DNA of 64,000 bases from Cedecea neteri (GTDB taxonomy: Bacteria > Pseudomonadota > Gammaproteobacteria > Enterobacterales > Enterobacteriaceae), in assembly GCF_000758305.1 (NCBI RefSeq), contig NZ_CP009458.1:4216001-4280000 (forward strand), in the 5' to 3' direction. The position numbers and the translations under genes were made by a program. The notes beneath the pieces are model-generated. The model was not told where the DNA came from. It did not search any database and was given only the letters and a program-made list of their open reading frames with translations. Position 1 is the first letter of the stretch. Each line of letters opens with the position of its first letter. Positions 33,333 to 41,985 of the stretch are shown here, one piece after another.

Positions 33333-33862
33333 TTTTCACCTCCGGTCAGCTGCTGACGCAGCTCAGGATATTGCGTCCGGGGCCCCAGCCAGATGGCCAG
33401 AAAACGGCGGCTGAAATCTGCAGTCTGGCGCGGCCCTAATGGCGTGAAGCTTTTTTGCGCCGCAGAAGCGCGATACCAGAACTGGCCCTGGCCGTCGGTC
33501 AGAACAAAAGCCAGCTGCGTGTCTGCCGAGACATCCGGCCAAAGCGTTTGCAGCATCCGCAACCAGGCCTCACTTCTCGGTTCGCTGGCGAGAATGCCCT
33601 GCGCCTGCCACTGCTCGCGGGTGGCATCCACCAGCGCCTGGCGGTCTATATCGCGCTTATAGGTAATGATCAGCGCCTGATCTTGCGTCAGCCCCTGATA
33701 GCGCCCGTCCGGCGTGCGCAACTGAGAGGTATAGACGGTAAACGGCCCCCAGGTCAGGGTCGCGTCCCCCACTTTGTGCCAGCTAAGCCAGTCGGCAGCG
33801 TGGGTAGCTGACGAAAGCGCGCTCAGCCACAGCAGCAGGAACACTTGCAGATAGCGTTTCAT
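33329..33862 (-). CDS. Chalcone isomerase-like exported protein
   Basis: A 177-residue protein with a signal peptide (about 1-22, ending THA) and a chalcone-isomerase-like fold (VGDATLTWGPFTVYTSQLRT). Bacterial members of this family are thought to bind fatty acids rather than act on flavonoids. It overlaps both neighbours by 4 bp, so it is tightly translationally coupled within the operon. Confidence 0.75.
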   Translation of the reverse strand: MKRYLQVFLLLWLSALSSATHAADWLSWHKVGDATLTWGPFTVYTSQLRTPDGRYQGLTQDQALIITYKRDIDRQALVDATREQWQAQGILASEPRSEAWLRMLQTLWPDVSADTQLAFVLTDGQGQFWYRASAAQKSFTPLGPRQTADFSRRFLAIWLGPRTQYPELRQQLTGGEK

Positions 33863-35079
33863 ACCCGCTCTGCGGTCAACTGCACCACGCTGATGGTGCG
33901 GGCGTTGAACCCAGCCTCACAGTAGCCAAAGTAATACAGCCACATCCGGCGGAAGCGGTCGTCAAATCCCAGCGCCTCAATTTCCTGCCAGGCATGAACA
34001 AAACGCTGCCGCCAGTGCGCCAGCGTGCGGGCGTAATCAGGTCCCATGTCAAGCAGGTTACGCACGACAAAGTCGGTGTGGCGGGTCATCAGGTCGCTCA
34101 TCACCGTCACGCTGGGTAAGAAACCGCCGGGAAATATGTAGCGCTGAATAAAGTCGACGCTTTTGCTGTAGTCCCGGTAGCGCTGGTCCTGAATGGTGAT
34201 GGCCTGAATCGCCATTTTCCCGCCGGGGCGCAGGCGTGCCTGGCAGGTGCGGAAGAACGCGGGCAGATAACGCTGCCCTACGGCCTCGATCATCTCTATC
34301 GAAACCAGCTTGTCATAGTGCCCGGTCAAATCCCGGTAATCGCAAAGCAGCACCTCGACCCTGTCCTGCAGTCCCGCACGGGCGATACGTGCCTTCGCCC
34401 AGTCGTACTGCTCCTGGGACAGCGTGGTGGTGGTAACCCGGCAGCCATAGTGAGAAGCGGCGTACTCCGCCATCGCCCCCCAACCGGTGCCAATCTCAAG
34501 CAGATGATCGCTTGCCTTTAACGTCAGCTGTTCACACAGACGCGCCATTTTTGCACGTTGGGCTTGAACAAGATCCTGCTCCTCAGAGGCAAACAGCGCG
34601 CTGGAGTAAAGCAGTTCTTGATCGAGAAATAGCGAGTAAAAGGTATTTCCCAAATCATAATGTGCGGCGATGTTTTCCCGCGCCTGCTCCCGGTGATTAC
34701 GCCGCGTCCAGTGGCGAAAGCGCTCCACGGGTTTACCCAGCAGGCGGAAACCGTTTTCCAGCCGCCCTAAAACGCGCCCGTTTAGCGCAAGAATCTGCAG
34801 CAACGGGGTTAACTCTTCGGTCTCCCAGTCACCGTCCATCCAGGCTTCGGCGGCTGCCAGGCTCCCGCCGGTGAGCACTCGCCAGTAAACCCTCGGGGAG
34901 ATAACCTGCACCCCGGCGCTAAGTGAGGCGGCTGCATCGCCGAAATGGAAGGTCTGCGATCCTTCACGCACGGTGACAGACCCTTGCTCTATGCCGTTCA
35001 ACAAGCGAAACAGCAGCCAGCGTGCGATACGGATGCTGCGCGGCACATCAGGTTCAAGCGCAAAGGCGGGATTGGTCAT
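33859..35079 (-). CDS. Cyclopropane-fatty-acid synthase-like SAM methyltransferase
   Basis: A 406-residue member of the Cfa family, which methylates unsaturated acyl chains of membrane phospholipids. Residues 130-170 carry ENIAAHYDLGNTFYSLFLD and the SAM site LEIGTGWGAMAEYAA lies near residue 200; YIFPGGFLPS follows near residue 300. It is distinct from the housekeeping cfa. In alphaproteobacteria related enzymes (UfaM-type) work with an amine-oxidase-like flavoprotein to make furan-containing fatty acids; the FAD gene at 35800 makes a similar pathway plausible here (inference). Confidence 0.85.
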   Translation of the reverse strand: MTNPAFALEPDVPRSIRIARWLLFRLLNGIEQGSVTVREGSQTFHFGDAAASLSAGVQVISPRVYWRVLTGGSLAAAEAWMDGDWETEELTPLLQILALNGRVLGRLENGFRLLGKPVERFRHWTRRNHREQARENIAAHYDLGNTFYSLFLDQELLYSSALFASEEQDLVQAQRAKMARLCEQLTLKASDHLLEIGTGWGAMAEYAASHYGCRVTTTTLSQEQYDWAKARIARAGLQDRVEVLLCDYRDLTGHYDKLVSIEMIEAVGQRYLPAFFRTCQARLRPGGKMAIQAITIQDQRYRDYSKSVDFIQRYIFPGGFLPSVTVMSDLMTRHTDFVVRNLLDMGPDYARTLAHWRQRFVHAWQEIEALGFDDRFRRMWLYYFGYCEAGFNARTISVVQLTAERV

Positions 35080-35798
35080 GAACGTTCACTCCTGCTGGCC
35101 GGATGATTGTAAACAGGCACACGTTTGAGCCACAGCCGCAGCGCCTGCCAGTAAATGGCGACCGCAGTTTTTAACGTCATCGCCGGGAAACGCAGCAGCA
35201 TGGACGTCAGATTTTTGCGCGTCAGGGGCTGGCGACGCAGCAACAGCGTGGCATCAAACACTTTCGAGGCCTGATGATTTTCAATATGCATATGCAGCGT
35301 TTTGCCAGGGGGGTTAAAACGCCAGTGGTACACCATGTCCATCGGGTTAAACGGCGAGACGTGGAAGGCTTTTTCATTCGGACGTGGCGTCTGCCCATCG
35401 ACAGCATAGTAATGGCGCTCGTTCCAGGGAGTATTACGCACCTCGGCAAGAACCCAGCGCAGGCTGTTGTCGCCGTCATAGCAGTAGTAAAAGTTGACCG
35501 GATTAAAGTGGAACCCGTAGTAGCGTAGCTGGGTCAGGAGCATAACTCGCCCTTCAGGCTGCTCCCCCGTCAGGTCTTTCAGCCGCGCGAGGACCTTCTC
35601 TTTGAGCGGCGTGCCCAGCGGGTAATCCGCATCGTGAAAAGCGGCAGCGGCGAAACGGTTACGACGGATGCCAATCCCCGGCAGCACATTAAGCTCGTCT
35701 AAATCAAGCCAGGCCATAAACACGCGATAGGTAAAATGATGCGTTTTAGGCTGAAGGCGGCGGTGGCGCAAGATCCCCTCATAAAGGCAACTGTTCAT
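35076..35798 (-). CDS. DUF1365 protein
   Basis: A 240-residue protein starting MNSCLYEGILRHRRLQPKTH, the typical DUF1365 N-terminus; the frame is open further upstream but overlaps the FAD gene and lacks a ribosome site. RYYGFHFNPVNFYYCYD (middle) is the family hallmark. Function unknown, but it is nearly always encoded between the FAD oxidoreductase and the Cfa-like methyltransferase, and is proposed to act on the acyl chain. Starts one base after the preceding stop. Confidence 0.85.
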   Translation of the reverse strand: MNSCLYEGILRHRRLQPKTHHFTYRVFMAWLDLDELNVLPGIGIRRNRFAAAAFHDADYPLGTPLKEKVLARLKDLTGEQPEGRVMLLTQLRYYGFHFNPVNFYYCYDGDNSLRWVLAEVRNTPWNERHYYAVDGQTPRPNEKAFHVSPFNPMDMVYHWRFNPPGKTLHMHIENHQASKVFDATLLLRRQPLTRKNLTSMLLRFPAMTLKTAVAIYWQALRLWLKRVPVYNHPASRSERS

Positions 35799-35799
35799 C

Positions 35800-37059
35800 T
35801 TATTGCCCTCCTCCAGCCGCAAGCCCATGCACCACATCCAGCGCACTGCGCACGCCATCTTCATGAAAACCGTTGTACCAGTAGGCACCACAGAACCAGC
35901 TTCGCTGCTGGCCGTTAATCTCGCCGCGACGCGCCTGTGCACGCCAGCTTCGCGGGTTAAAGAGCGGATGCTCATAGACAAATTGCTGCCAGATGAAGCG
36001 GGGCTCGATGGGCGTTTCCGGGTTAAGCGTCACGCAAAACAGCGGGGCTTCTTTCGGCAACCCCTGCAGAATGTTCATGTTGTAAGTGACGCAGGCGCTG
36101 GCCCGCTCCTGCGAACTGAGGCGATAGTTCCAGCTTGCCCAGGCGCGCTCGCGCACCGGCAACCAGCGGCGATCGCTGTGCAATACCACCTCGTTACGCT
36201 GCCAGCCAATATCGCCCAACACTTCACGTTCGGCCTGAGTGGGGTGTTCAATCATCGCCAGCGCCTGAGCAGAGTGGCAGGCAAAAATCACCTGATCGAA
36301 TGCCTGGCTTGAGTGTTCCAGCTGGATGTTAACGCCGTCGTGATAACGGCTAACCCGCTGCACCGGGGCGTTAAGATGCACGGTCAGCCTTTCGCCCAGT
36401 TGCGCCAGCATCGCCCGGATGTATTCCCGCGAACCACCGGGTACCACGTACCACTGGGGACGCTGGGTGATATCCAGCAGGCCATGGTGCTCAAAGAAGC
36501 GCAGAAACAGCGCCAGAGGGAAACGGCGCATCTCTTCCAGCGAAGAGGACCAGATAGCGGCCCCCATGGGCAAAATGTAGTGCCGTGCAAAAAAGGCGCT
36601 GAACTGTTGCTGAGCAAGGAAGTCCTGCAGCGTCGCCTGGGGATCAACCTCTCCCGCCAGCGCGGCTTTTGCCTGCCGGTTAAAACGGACTATCTCTTTT
36701 AGCAGCCCCCAAAATGCCGGGTTAATCAGGTTTCGACGCTGGGCGAACAACGAGCTAAATGTGTGGCCGTTATATTCCAGCCCGTTTTGCGGATTATGTA
36801 CCGAAAAACTCATCTGCGTTTTTTGCCCACGGATGCCAAGCTCGCTCAGCAGGCCCATAAAACGCGGATAAGTCCTGTCGTTGTAGACAATAAACCCGGT
36901 GTCGATGGCATAGCTGCCCTGCGGCGTAGCCACATCCACCGTGGCGGTATGTCCTCCCAGGCTGGACTCCGCTTCAAAAAGAGTCACCTGATGATGTCCG
37001 GCAAGTCGCCAGGCGCAGGTCAGCCCGGCGATGCCGCTGCCGATAATAGCGATGTTCAT
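35800..37059 (-). CDS. FAD-dependent amine-oxidase-like oxidoreductase
   Basis: A 419-residue flavoprotein. GSGIAGLTCAWRLAGHHQVT at the N-terminus is the dinucleotide-binding motif, followed by EAESSLGGHTATVD for FAD ribose contact, and a C-terminal FCGAYWYNGFHEDGVRSALD that closes the FAD site. Proteins of this subgroup desaturate or oxidise modified acyl chains in clusters with Cfa-like enzymes. It overlaps the SDR gene by 4 bp. Confidence 0.85.
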   Translation of the reverse strand: MNIAIIGSGIAGLTCAWRLAGHHQVTLFEAESSLGGHTATVDVATPQGSYAIDTGFIVYNDRTYPRFMGLLSELGIRGQKTQMSFSVHNPQNGLEYNGHTFSSLFAQRRNLINPAFWGLLKEIVRFNRQAKAALAGEVDPQATLQDFLAQQQFSAFFARHYILPMGAAIWSSSLEEMRRFPLALFLRFFEHHGLLDITQRPQWYVVPGGSREYIRAMLAQLGERLTVHLNAPVQRVSRYHDGVNIQLEHSSQAFDQVIFACHSAQALAMIEHPTQAEREVLGDIGWQRNEVVLHSDRRWLPVRERAWASWNYRLSSQERASACVTYNMNILQGLPKEAPLFCVTLNPETPIEPRFIWQQFVYEHPLFNPRSWRAQARRGEINGQQRSWFCGAYWYNGFHEDGVRSALDVVHGLAAGGGQ

Positions 37060-37775
37060 GGGCGAACCATCCTGCGCAAAAAGAGACGCTGTAGACCTGC
37101 AGGCATCCCCGCCAGCAGGCGCATCATCAGGCCGAATCCGGTCGGGAAAGCAATGTGATTGCGGCCTTTAGCTAGGCCACGGCGAATCGCCCTCACCGCA
37201 ACATCAACGCTAACCCGGCCTGGCATGGAAAAATCATTTTTTTGGGTGAGCGGTGTGTCCACAAAGCCCGGAGAAACCACCGTGACGGCAATTCCTTTCG
37301 GCTCCCAGTCCAGGCGCAGACTGTTGGCAAACCAGGTCAGCGCGGCTTTGGAAGCGCCATAGGCTTCTGCCCGTGGAAAAGGCAACCAGTGGGCCATCGA
37401 GCTGACCAGAACGACGCGGTTGCCGGAAACAAGCTGCGGCTGAATGGCGGCCAGGCAGTTGACCGGCCCAAGAAAATTGGTCGTCATCACCCGCTCAACC
37501 AGCGCGGCATCCACCCGACCGTTATCCAGATACTCACAGGTTCCCGCGCAGAGGATGACCAGATCGGCCCGGCAGTCGGCCAGCGCCTCGCGACTGGCAT
37601 CCCGATCGGTCATATCGAACTGACGTACCACGATGTTTGAACTGTGCTGCTGCAACATTGCTAATCGCGCCGCATCTCTGCCACAGGCAATGACGCGATG
37701 GCCGTCATCAGCCCAGGATTTTGCCAGCCCGGCACCGATGCCAGAGCTTGCGCCCGTAATGAGGACAGTCATCAT
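37056..37775 (-). CDS. Short-chain dehydrogenase/reductase
   Basis: A 239-residue classical SDR. TGASSGIGAG (residues 7-16) binds NAD(P), a NAG-like CAGT follows, catalytic Ser lies in VLVSSMAHW and YGASK holds the Tyr and Lys. The C-terminal RAIRRGLAKGRNHIAFPTGF suggests membrane association. Member of the lipid-modification operon, overlapping neighbours by 4 bp on each side. Confidence 0.85.
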   Translation of the reverse strand: MMTVLITGASSGIGAGLAKSWADDGHRVIACGRDAARLAMLQQHSSNIVVRQFDMTDRDASREALADCRADLVILCAGTCEYLDNGRVDAALVERVMTTNFLGPVNCLAAIQPQLVSGNRVVLVSSMAHWLPFPRAEAYGASKAALTWFANSLRLDWEPKGIAVTVVSPGFVDTPLTQKNDFSMPGRVSVDVAVRAIRRGLAKGRNHIAFPTGFGLMMRLLAGMPAGLQRLFLRRMVRP

Positions 37776-38215
37776 GGGCGCACCCTGCTTTTCACGCTGC
37801 GAACCGCCCAGCCCAGCAGGGGCAAATGTTCATACAGCATTTCTCCGGCATCGTAGTAGTCGCGCTGGCGAACGATCAGGTCATTTTCGAGATCAACGAC
37901 CGAACAACCAGGCAAGGACAGCCCTTCTCCCCCGGCGACCTTCGGGTGAGACCAGTGCATTGTCCAGCTGACGGCAAAACGCGCCTCATCACACAGCGGG
38001 GGATCGATAGCAAAACGGCAGGACGTCACTCTGGCCAACAGGTGAGCGAAGTAGCTTTGGATCTCAGCCAACCCGCGATGCTCGCCAAACGGATCGATGA
38101 GTATGGCCTCGGCGGCGTAAAGCCCGGCCAGCGCCGAGGGCGACTGCTTGTCCAGCCCGGCGTAAAAATCCACAAAGCGATGAATGGCGGTTGGCATTGT
38201 GCCCATGAGTTTCAC
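37772..38215 (-). CDS. SnoaL/NTF2-like protein
   Basis: A 147-residue single-domain NTF2-fold protein (AIHRFVDFYAGLDKQSPSAL, LIDPFGEHRGLAEIQSYFAH). Such proteins are small isomerases, hydratases or binding scaffolds. It is the first gene of the operon, 37 bp downstream of a palindromic operator. ATG at 38215 is taken; a second ATG four codons later is also possible. Confidence 0.75.
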   Translation of the reverse strand: MKLMGTMPTAIHRFVDFYAGLDKQSPSALAGLYAAEAILIDPFGEHRGLAEIQSYFAHLLARVTSCRFAIDPPLCDEARFAVSWTMHWSHPKVAGGEGLSLPGCSVVDLENDLIVRQRDYYDAGEMLYEHLPLLGWAVRSVKSRVRP

Positions 38216-38251
38216 CCTCGCGGTGAAGCACCTGACGTTATCGTATACTTA

Positions 38252-38285
38252 AAACTTGCACAAATACTTAAATTTGTCCAAGTTT
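38252..38285 (-). promoter_or_regulatory. Palindromic operator upstream of lipid-modification operon
   Basis: Arms AAACTTGCACAAAT and ATTTGTCCAAGTTT are inverted copies matching at 13 of 14 positions around the spacer ACTTAA. It sits 37 bp upstream of the SnoaL-like start and 150 bp downstream of the MerR/MlrA-like gene, a position expected for its target. MerR-class light- or stress-sensing regulators bind such AT-rich dyads. Binding is inferred. Confidence 0.6.
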
Positions 38286-38434
38286 GAAATGTGATATTTT
38301 TAAAAATACAATTATTTCAATACACTAGAAACGTCGATGTAATGCGGAAAATTTCATTTTTTGACAGCAAATCTCGACCCGCCATATTTTCAGCAGGTCA
38401 TTTGATGAGCATGTTGTGGAGAGGGAAAACGATC

Positions 38435-39163
38435 CTAGAGGGGAATAATCTCGAGCGTAGCGCCCTGCTGTTGCCAGAGTTCAAGCTGCTTTTTACGGGT
38501 CGCCGTCAGCTTACCGGAGGTGACCAGCAGCCATTTTCGATCAGGAAAGATTTCCGGGGCCAGAACGGCTGGCGGAACGGGAAGCACGTCGATACGGTGC
38601 CCCTGGCCGGTGAGTCTGAGCGCTTCCAGCCAGATTTCACAGGGGTCACTCAGGTGCCAGCCGGTAATCAGGCAGTTGTCACCGGGCGCTTTTTTATCCC
38701 CTTCAAGGCAAAACGAGGTGTAGGCGATAATGATGCCGTCGAGGATCTCGCGCAGGGTCATGATGGCCGGTACGTTAGCCGAGACTTTACTGCGCAGCGG
38801 GCGCAGCACCTCAGTTACCAGTTCCGCGCGCGGATATTCCCGGCCTGAATCGTAGAGAAGCTGGCGAAGGGATTCAATTTTTCCCTCGTTCAGCCGCTGC
38901 AGCATACTTTCCTGCAGGCCAAGCCAGTTGTTCGCCCGGCGCGTTTCAGGCCGGGCCAGTAGCGGCTTCACCTGGCTGACAGGCACCCCTTTTTTCACCC
39001 AGTCGAGGATGTTAAGCGCCTGCTGGATATCGGCATCGCTGTACTGCCGATGACCACCATCGGTTCGCATGGGCTTGAGCAGACCGTAACGGCGCTGCCA
39101 GGCACGGAGCGTGGTAGCGTTTATCCCGCACAGCCGGGCAAATTCGCCGATGGAGTAAGACAT
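38435..39163 (-). CDS. MlrA-like MerR-family regulator
   Basis: A 242-residue regulator starting MSYSIGEFARLCGIN, with AGGTG upstream of the ATG at 39163. Residues 3-70 are a MerR winged helix (TTLRAWQRRYGLLKP, DGGHRQYSD). The C-terminal region (about 80-242) resembles the B12-binding-like fold of MlrA/BluR/LitR proteins but I see no DxHxxG cobalamin motif. In other proteobacteria LitR-type regulators control the same Cfa/DUF1365/SDR/FAD cluster in response to light or singlet oxygen; that role is inferred here. Confidence 0.8.
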   Translation of the reverse strand: MSYSIGEFARLCGINATTLRAWQRRYGLLKPMRTDGGHRQYSDADIQQALNILDWVKKGVPVSQVKPLLARPETRRANNWLGLQESMLQRLNEGKIESLRQLLYDSGREYPRAELVTEVLRPLRSKVSANVPAIMTLREILDGIIIAYTSFCLEGDKKAPGDNCLITGWHLSDPCEIWLEALRLTGQGHRIDVLPVPPAVLAPEIFPDRKWLLVTSGKLTATRKKQLELWQQQGATLEIIPL

Positions 39164-39310
39164 GAAGAGCACCTGATAACCATGAATACTCACAATATAC
39201 TACGAATTATAACGGGCTAAATGAAGCCCCAGGGGTTTGCACTCTTTTTTCAATGAACAAACCGAAAACGTTCACCCGGTTACCGGCTTGAATACCACGT
39301 AAGATGAAAA

Positions 39311-39336
39311 CCCCGCCAGAGAAAAGTCTGGCGGGG
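39311..39336 (-). terminator. Terminator after DUF1349 gene
   Basis: Strong stem CCCCGCCAGA/TCTGGCGGGG with a six-base loop, followed by TTTTC on the minus strand. Confidence 0.85.
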
Positions 39337-39358
39337 CGTCGAGCGACGAAAGGGATGA

Positions 39359-39934
39359 TTAGCTTAAATCGTGCAACGCTTTATCCAGCGCGTCACTCAG
39401 CATAATGTCTTCGAATTTCACCGCCAGACCGCCGCGCTGCGGGGTGCAGCACATCACGCCTACCCTGCATGTGTCGAATCCAGGGAAATGCGCCAGCCTC
39501 AGTAGCGGCCAGGTTTTGCCGTCAACGGAATACTGCAACCGCAGGCTGTCACCTTTACGGGTCAGGCGCATCCAGAACAGATTCGCATTTCCGGGAAACA
39601 CACCGGTTGCCCAGTCGGAATGGCCCAGCGTCAGCACGCTGCCAATGGCAGGCACGCCGTCGTTAAACTCGATGCCCGCCTTTAACCAGTGGGATTCATC
39701 CCCCAGCAGCATGACGCCGGCCTGGTCGTAGAGGGCGCTAAATTCAGCGTTGACCTTCACCTGGAAGGTAAAATCCCCCCGCACGTCGCAGCCATAAAAA
39801 TGGCCGGAGAAACGCTCAAAGCCGTACCATGTTTTGCGCCAGAAGTCGGTTTGTTCGTCGGTCACCACAGAAAGCGTGCCGTCGCCTTCGCGCCAGACTT
39901 TTGGCGCATTGATCCAATAAAAATCCGTGTTCAT
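39359..39934 (-). CDS. DUF1349 concanavalin-like protein
   Basis: A 191-residue DUF1349 protein (FYWINAPKVW, DFWRKTWYGF, QAGVMLLGDESHWLKAGIEF, LQYSVDGKTWPLLRL), a lectin/glucanase-like beta sandwich of unknown ligand, without a signal peptide. It follows the LLM flavin oxidoreductase by 24 bp in the same direction and ends at a strong terminator, so the two form an operon. Confidence 0.75.
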   Translation of the reverse strand: MNTDFYWINAPKVWREGDGTLSVVTDEQTDFWRKTWYGFERFSGHFYGCDVRGDFTFQVKVNAEFSALYDQAGVMLLGDESHWLKAGIEFNDGVPAIGSVLTLGHSDWATGVFPGNANLFWMRLTRKGDSLRLQYSVDGKTWPLLRLAHFPGFDTCRVGVMCCTPQRGGLAVKFEDIMLSDALDKALHDLS

Positions 39935-39958
39935 AGCCTGACCCTTTCCCTGTTGGAT

Positions 39959-40981
39959 TTAACGCCAGCCCAGCTCCGGCGCAACGTGCTTGAGAATAGA
40001 TTCGATCACATGCGCGTTATAGTCCACGCCCAGCTGGTTTGGCACGGTTAACAGCAGCGTGTCGGCTTCGGCAATCGCTTCATCCTGCGCCAGTTGCTTA
40101 ATCAGCAGTTCCGGCTCGGCGGCATAGCTGCGGCCGAAAATAGCCCGGGTTTGTGGCTCGATGTAGCCAACCTGGTCGCCTTCTTTGCCGCTGCCGCCAA
40201 AGTAGTTGCGATCGCGCTGATCCATTATCGCGAAGATGCTGCGGCTAACCGAAACGCGTGGCTCACGCTTATGGCCCGCGTCTTTCCACGCGGCACGATA
40301 GGCGCGAATTTGCTTCGCCTGCTGGATATGAAACGGCTCGCCGGTTTCATCGGTTTTCAACGTGGAGCTTTGCAGGTTCATCCCTAGCTGCGCCGCCCAA
40401 ACCGAGGTTGCGTTGGAACTTGCCCCCCACCAGATACGCTCGCGCAGCCCGGCAGAAAACGGCTCCAGACGCAGCAACCCCGGCGGATTAGGAAACATCG
40501 GCTGTGGGTTCGGTTCGGCAAAGCCTTCCCCTTTCAGCGCCTCGAGGAACACTTCTGTATGGCGGCGCGCCATATCAGACTCGGTTTCGCCTTCGCCCGG
40601 CACATAGCCAAAGTAGCGCCAGCCGTCGATCACCTGTTCCGGCGAGCCACGGCTAATCCCAAGCTGCAGACGCCCCCCGGATATCAAGTCCGCCGCGCCC
40701 GCATCCTCTACCATGTAAAGCGGGTTTTCATAACGCATATCGATCACGCCGGTGCCGATTTCAATGCGTTTGGTTTTTGCTCCAATGGCCGCCAGCAGCG
40801 GGAAAGGCGAGCTTAGCTGGCGAGCAAAATGGTGCACGCGGAAGTAAGCCCCGTCCGCGCCAAGCTCTTCGGCGGCAACGGCAAGATCGATGGACTGCAG
40901 CAGCGTATCCGCCGCAGAGCGCGTGCCGGACTGGGCGGCGGGCGACCAGTGGCCAAACGAGAGAAAGCCAATCTTTTTCAT
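39959..40981 (-). CDS. LLM-class flavin-dependent oxidoreductase
   Basis: A 340-residue bacterial-luciferase-like monooxygenase. IGFLSFGHW and later GTGVIDMRYENPLYMVEDAG and SGGRLQLGISRGSPEQVIDG are FMN-site motifs. Probably uses reduced flavin from a partner reductase; the substrate cannot be inferred. First gene of a two-gene operon with the DUF1349 protein. Confidence 0.8.
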   Translation of the reverse strand: MKKIGFLSFGHWSPAAQSGTRSAADTLLQSIDLAVAAEELGADGAYFRVHHFARQLSSPFPLLAAIGAKTKRIEIGTGVIDMRYENPLYMVEDAGAADLISGGRLQLGISRGSPEQVIDGWRYFGYVPGEGETESDMARRHTEVFLEALKGEGFAEPNPQPMFPNPPGLLRLEPFSAGLRERIWWGASSNATSVWAAQLGMNLQSSTLKTDETGEPFHIQQAKQIRAYRAAWKDAGHKREPRVSVSRSIFAIMDQRDRNYFGGSGKEGDQVGYIEPQTRAIFGRSYAAEPELLIKQLAQDEAIAEADTLLLTVPNQLGVDYNAHVIESILKHVAPELGWR

Positions 40982-41141
40982 CGGATATCGTCCTTAGACT
41001 CGGGGTAACCGGCCTACAGTGACAAAATTCCCGCCCCGAGTGCCAGCAAAATATTGCGATACCGCACTAAACGGATCGTCGGTTTTAGCAGAGTCAGGCG
41101 CAGCGCCCGGCGATTGTAATCAAAAAGTAAATGTCGTATAA

Positions 41142-41228
41142 CAGGCACCTCCGAGGGGTGTCCTGTATGGGCTGAGATGGCGCAAGCCGAACCCTTTGAA
41201 CCTGATCTGGGTCATGCCAGCGAAGGGA
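41142..41228 (+). promoter_or_regulatory. TPP riboswitch (THI element)
   Basis: Contains the conserved core GGGCTGAGATGG, then ACCCTTTGAACCTGATCTGG, then GTCATGCCAGCGAAGGGA, with a GGGGTGTC segment closing the first helix. It lies about 75 nt before the tenA start, so thiamine pyrophosphate should repress the tenA-thiZXY operon. Confidence 0.95.
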
Positions 41229-41304
41229 CGGTCGGCAATCACAGCTCTGTTATTGTCTGTTCATACCTCTGCGCGCCCGGATCTCCACTTACTCAGGAGG
41301 TCCC

Positions 41305-41985
41305 ATGTACATCCCACTTTTCGAAAACGGTCTTTACGGACGACTGCGCGAGCAGGCCGGTCAGCACTGGCAGGATTATGTCGCTCACCCTTTTCTTCAG
41401 CAGCTTGCCGCCGGCACGTTGCCTGAAGCCGCATTTCAGCGCTACCTGACTCAGGATTATCTTTTCCTGATCCACTTTGCCCGCGCCTACGCCCTGCTGG
41501 TGAGCAAGCTCCGCACGCTGCCGGAGATGCGCACCGCGACCGCATCGCTGAATGCCATTGTCTCCGAGCTGCCGCTCCATGTGGCTTACTGTCAAGGCTG
41601 GGGGCTGGACGAGGCGCAAATGACGGCCGAGGCGGAAGCGCCGGAAACCATGAATTACACCCGTTACGTACTGGATATTGGCCATTCTGGCGACGCGCTC
41701 GATCTGCTGGCTGCGCTGCTGCCCTGCGTGGCCGGGTATGCAGAAATCGGCCTTGGCCTGCTGCATAGCCCCGACACGGTGATGACAGGCAATCCCTACG
41801 CAAACTGGATTCGTAACTATGGCGATGAAGGCTATCTCACCGGCGTGCAGGCCGCTGTGCAGCTGCTCGAAACGGTAGGTCAGCAGCGTGGCGCGGAAAG
41901 CCGTTTCCCGGAGCTATCGCAGATTTTTACCACCGCGACGCAGCTTGAATCCGCGTTCTGGCAGATGGGGCTGAATGCCTCATGA
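41305..41985 (+). CDS. tenA: TenA-family thiaminase II / aminopyrimidine hydrolase
   Basis: A 226-residue TenA protein, which hydrolyses aminopyrimidine breakdown products of thiamine to HMP for salvage. The active-site Cys lies in ALLPCVAGYAEIG, and the motif LTQDYLFLIHFARAYALLV near residue 50 carries conserved Asp and Tyr. GGAGG precedes the ATG by four bases. First gene after the TPP riboswitch; it overlaps the ATPase gene by 4 bp. Confidence 0.92.
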   Translation: MYIPLFENGLYGRLREQAGQHWQDYVAHPFLQQLAAGTLPEAAFQRYLTQDYLFLIHFARAYALLVSKLRTLPEMRTATASLNAIVSELPLHVAYCQGWGLDEAQMTAEAEAPETMNYTRYVLDIGHSGDALDLLAALLPCVAGYAEIGLGLLHSPDTVMTGNPYANWIRNYGDEGYLTGVQAAVQLLETVGQQRGAESRFPELSQIFTTATQLESAFWQMGLNAS

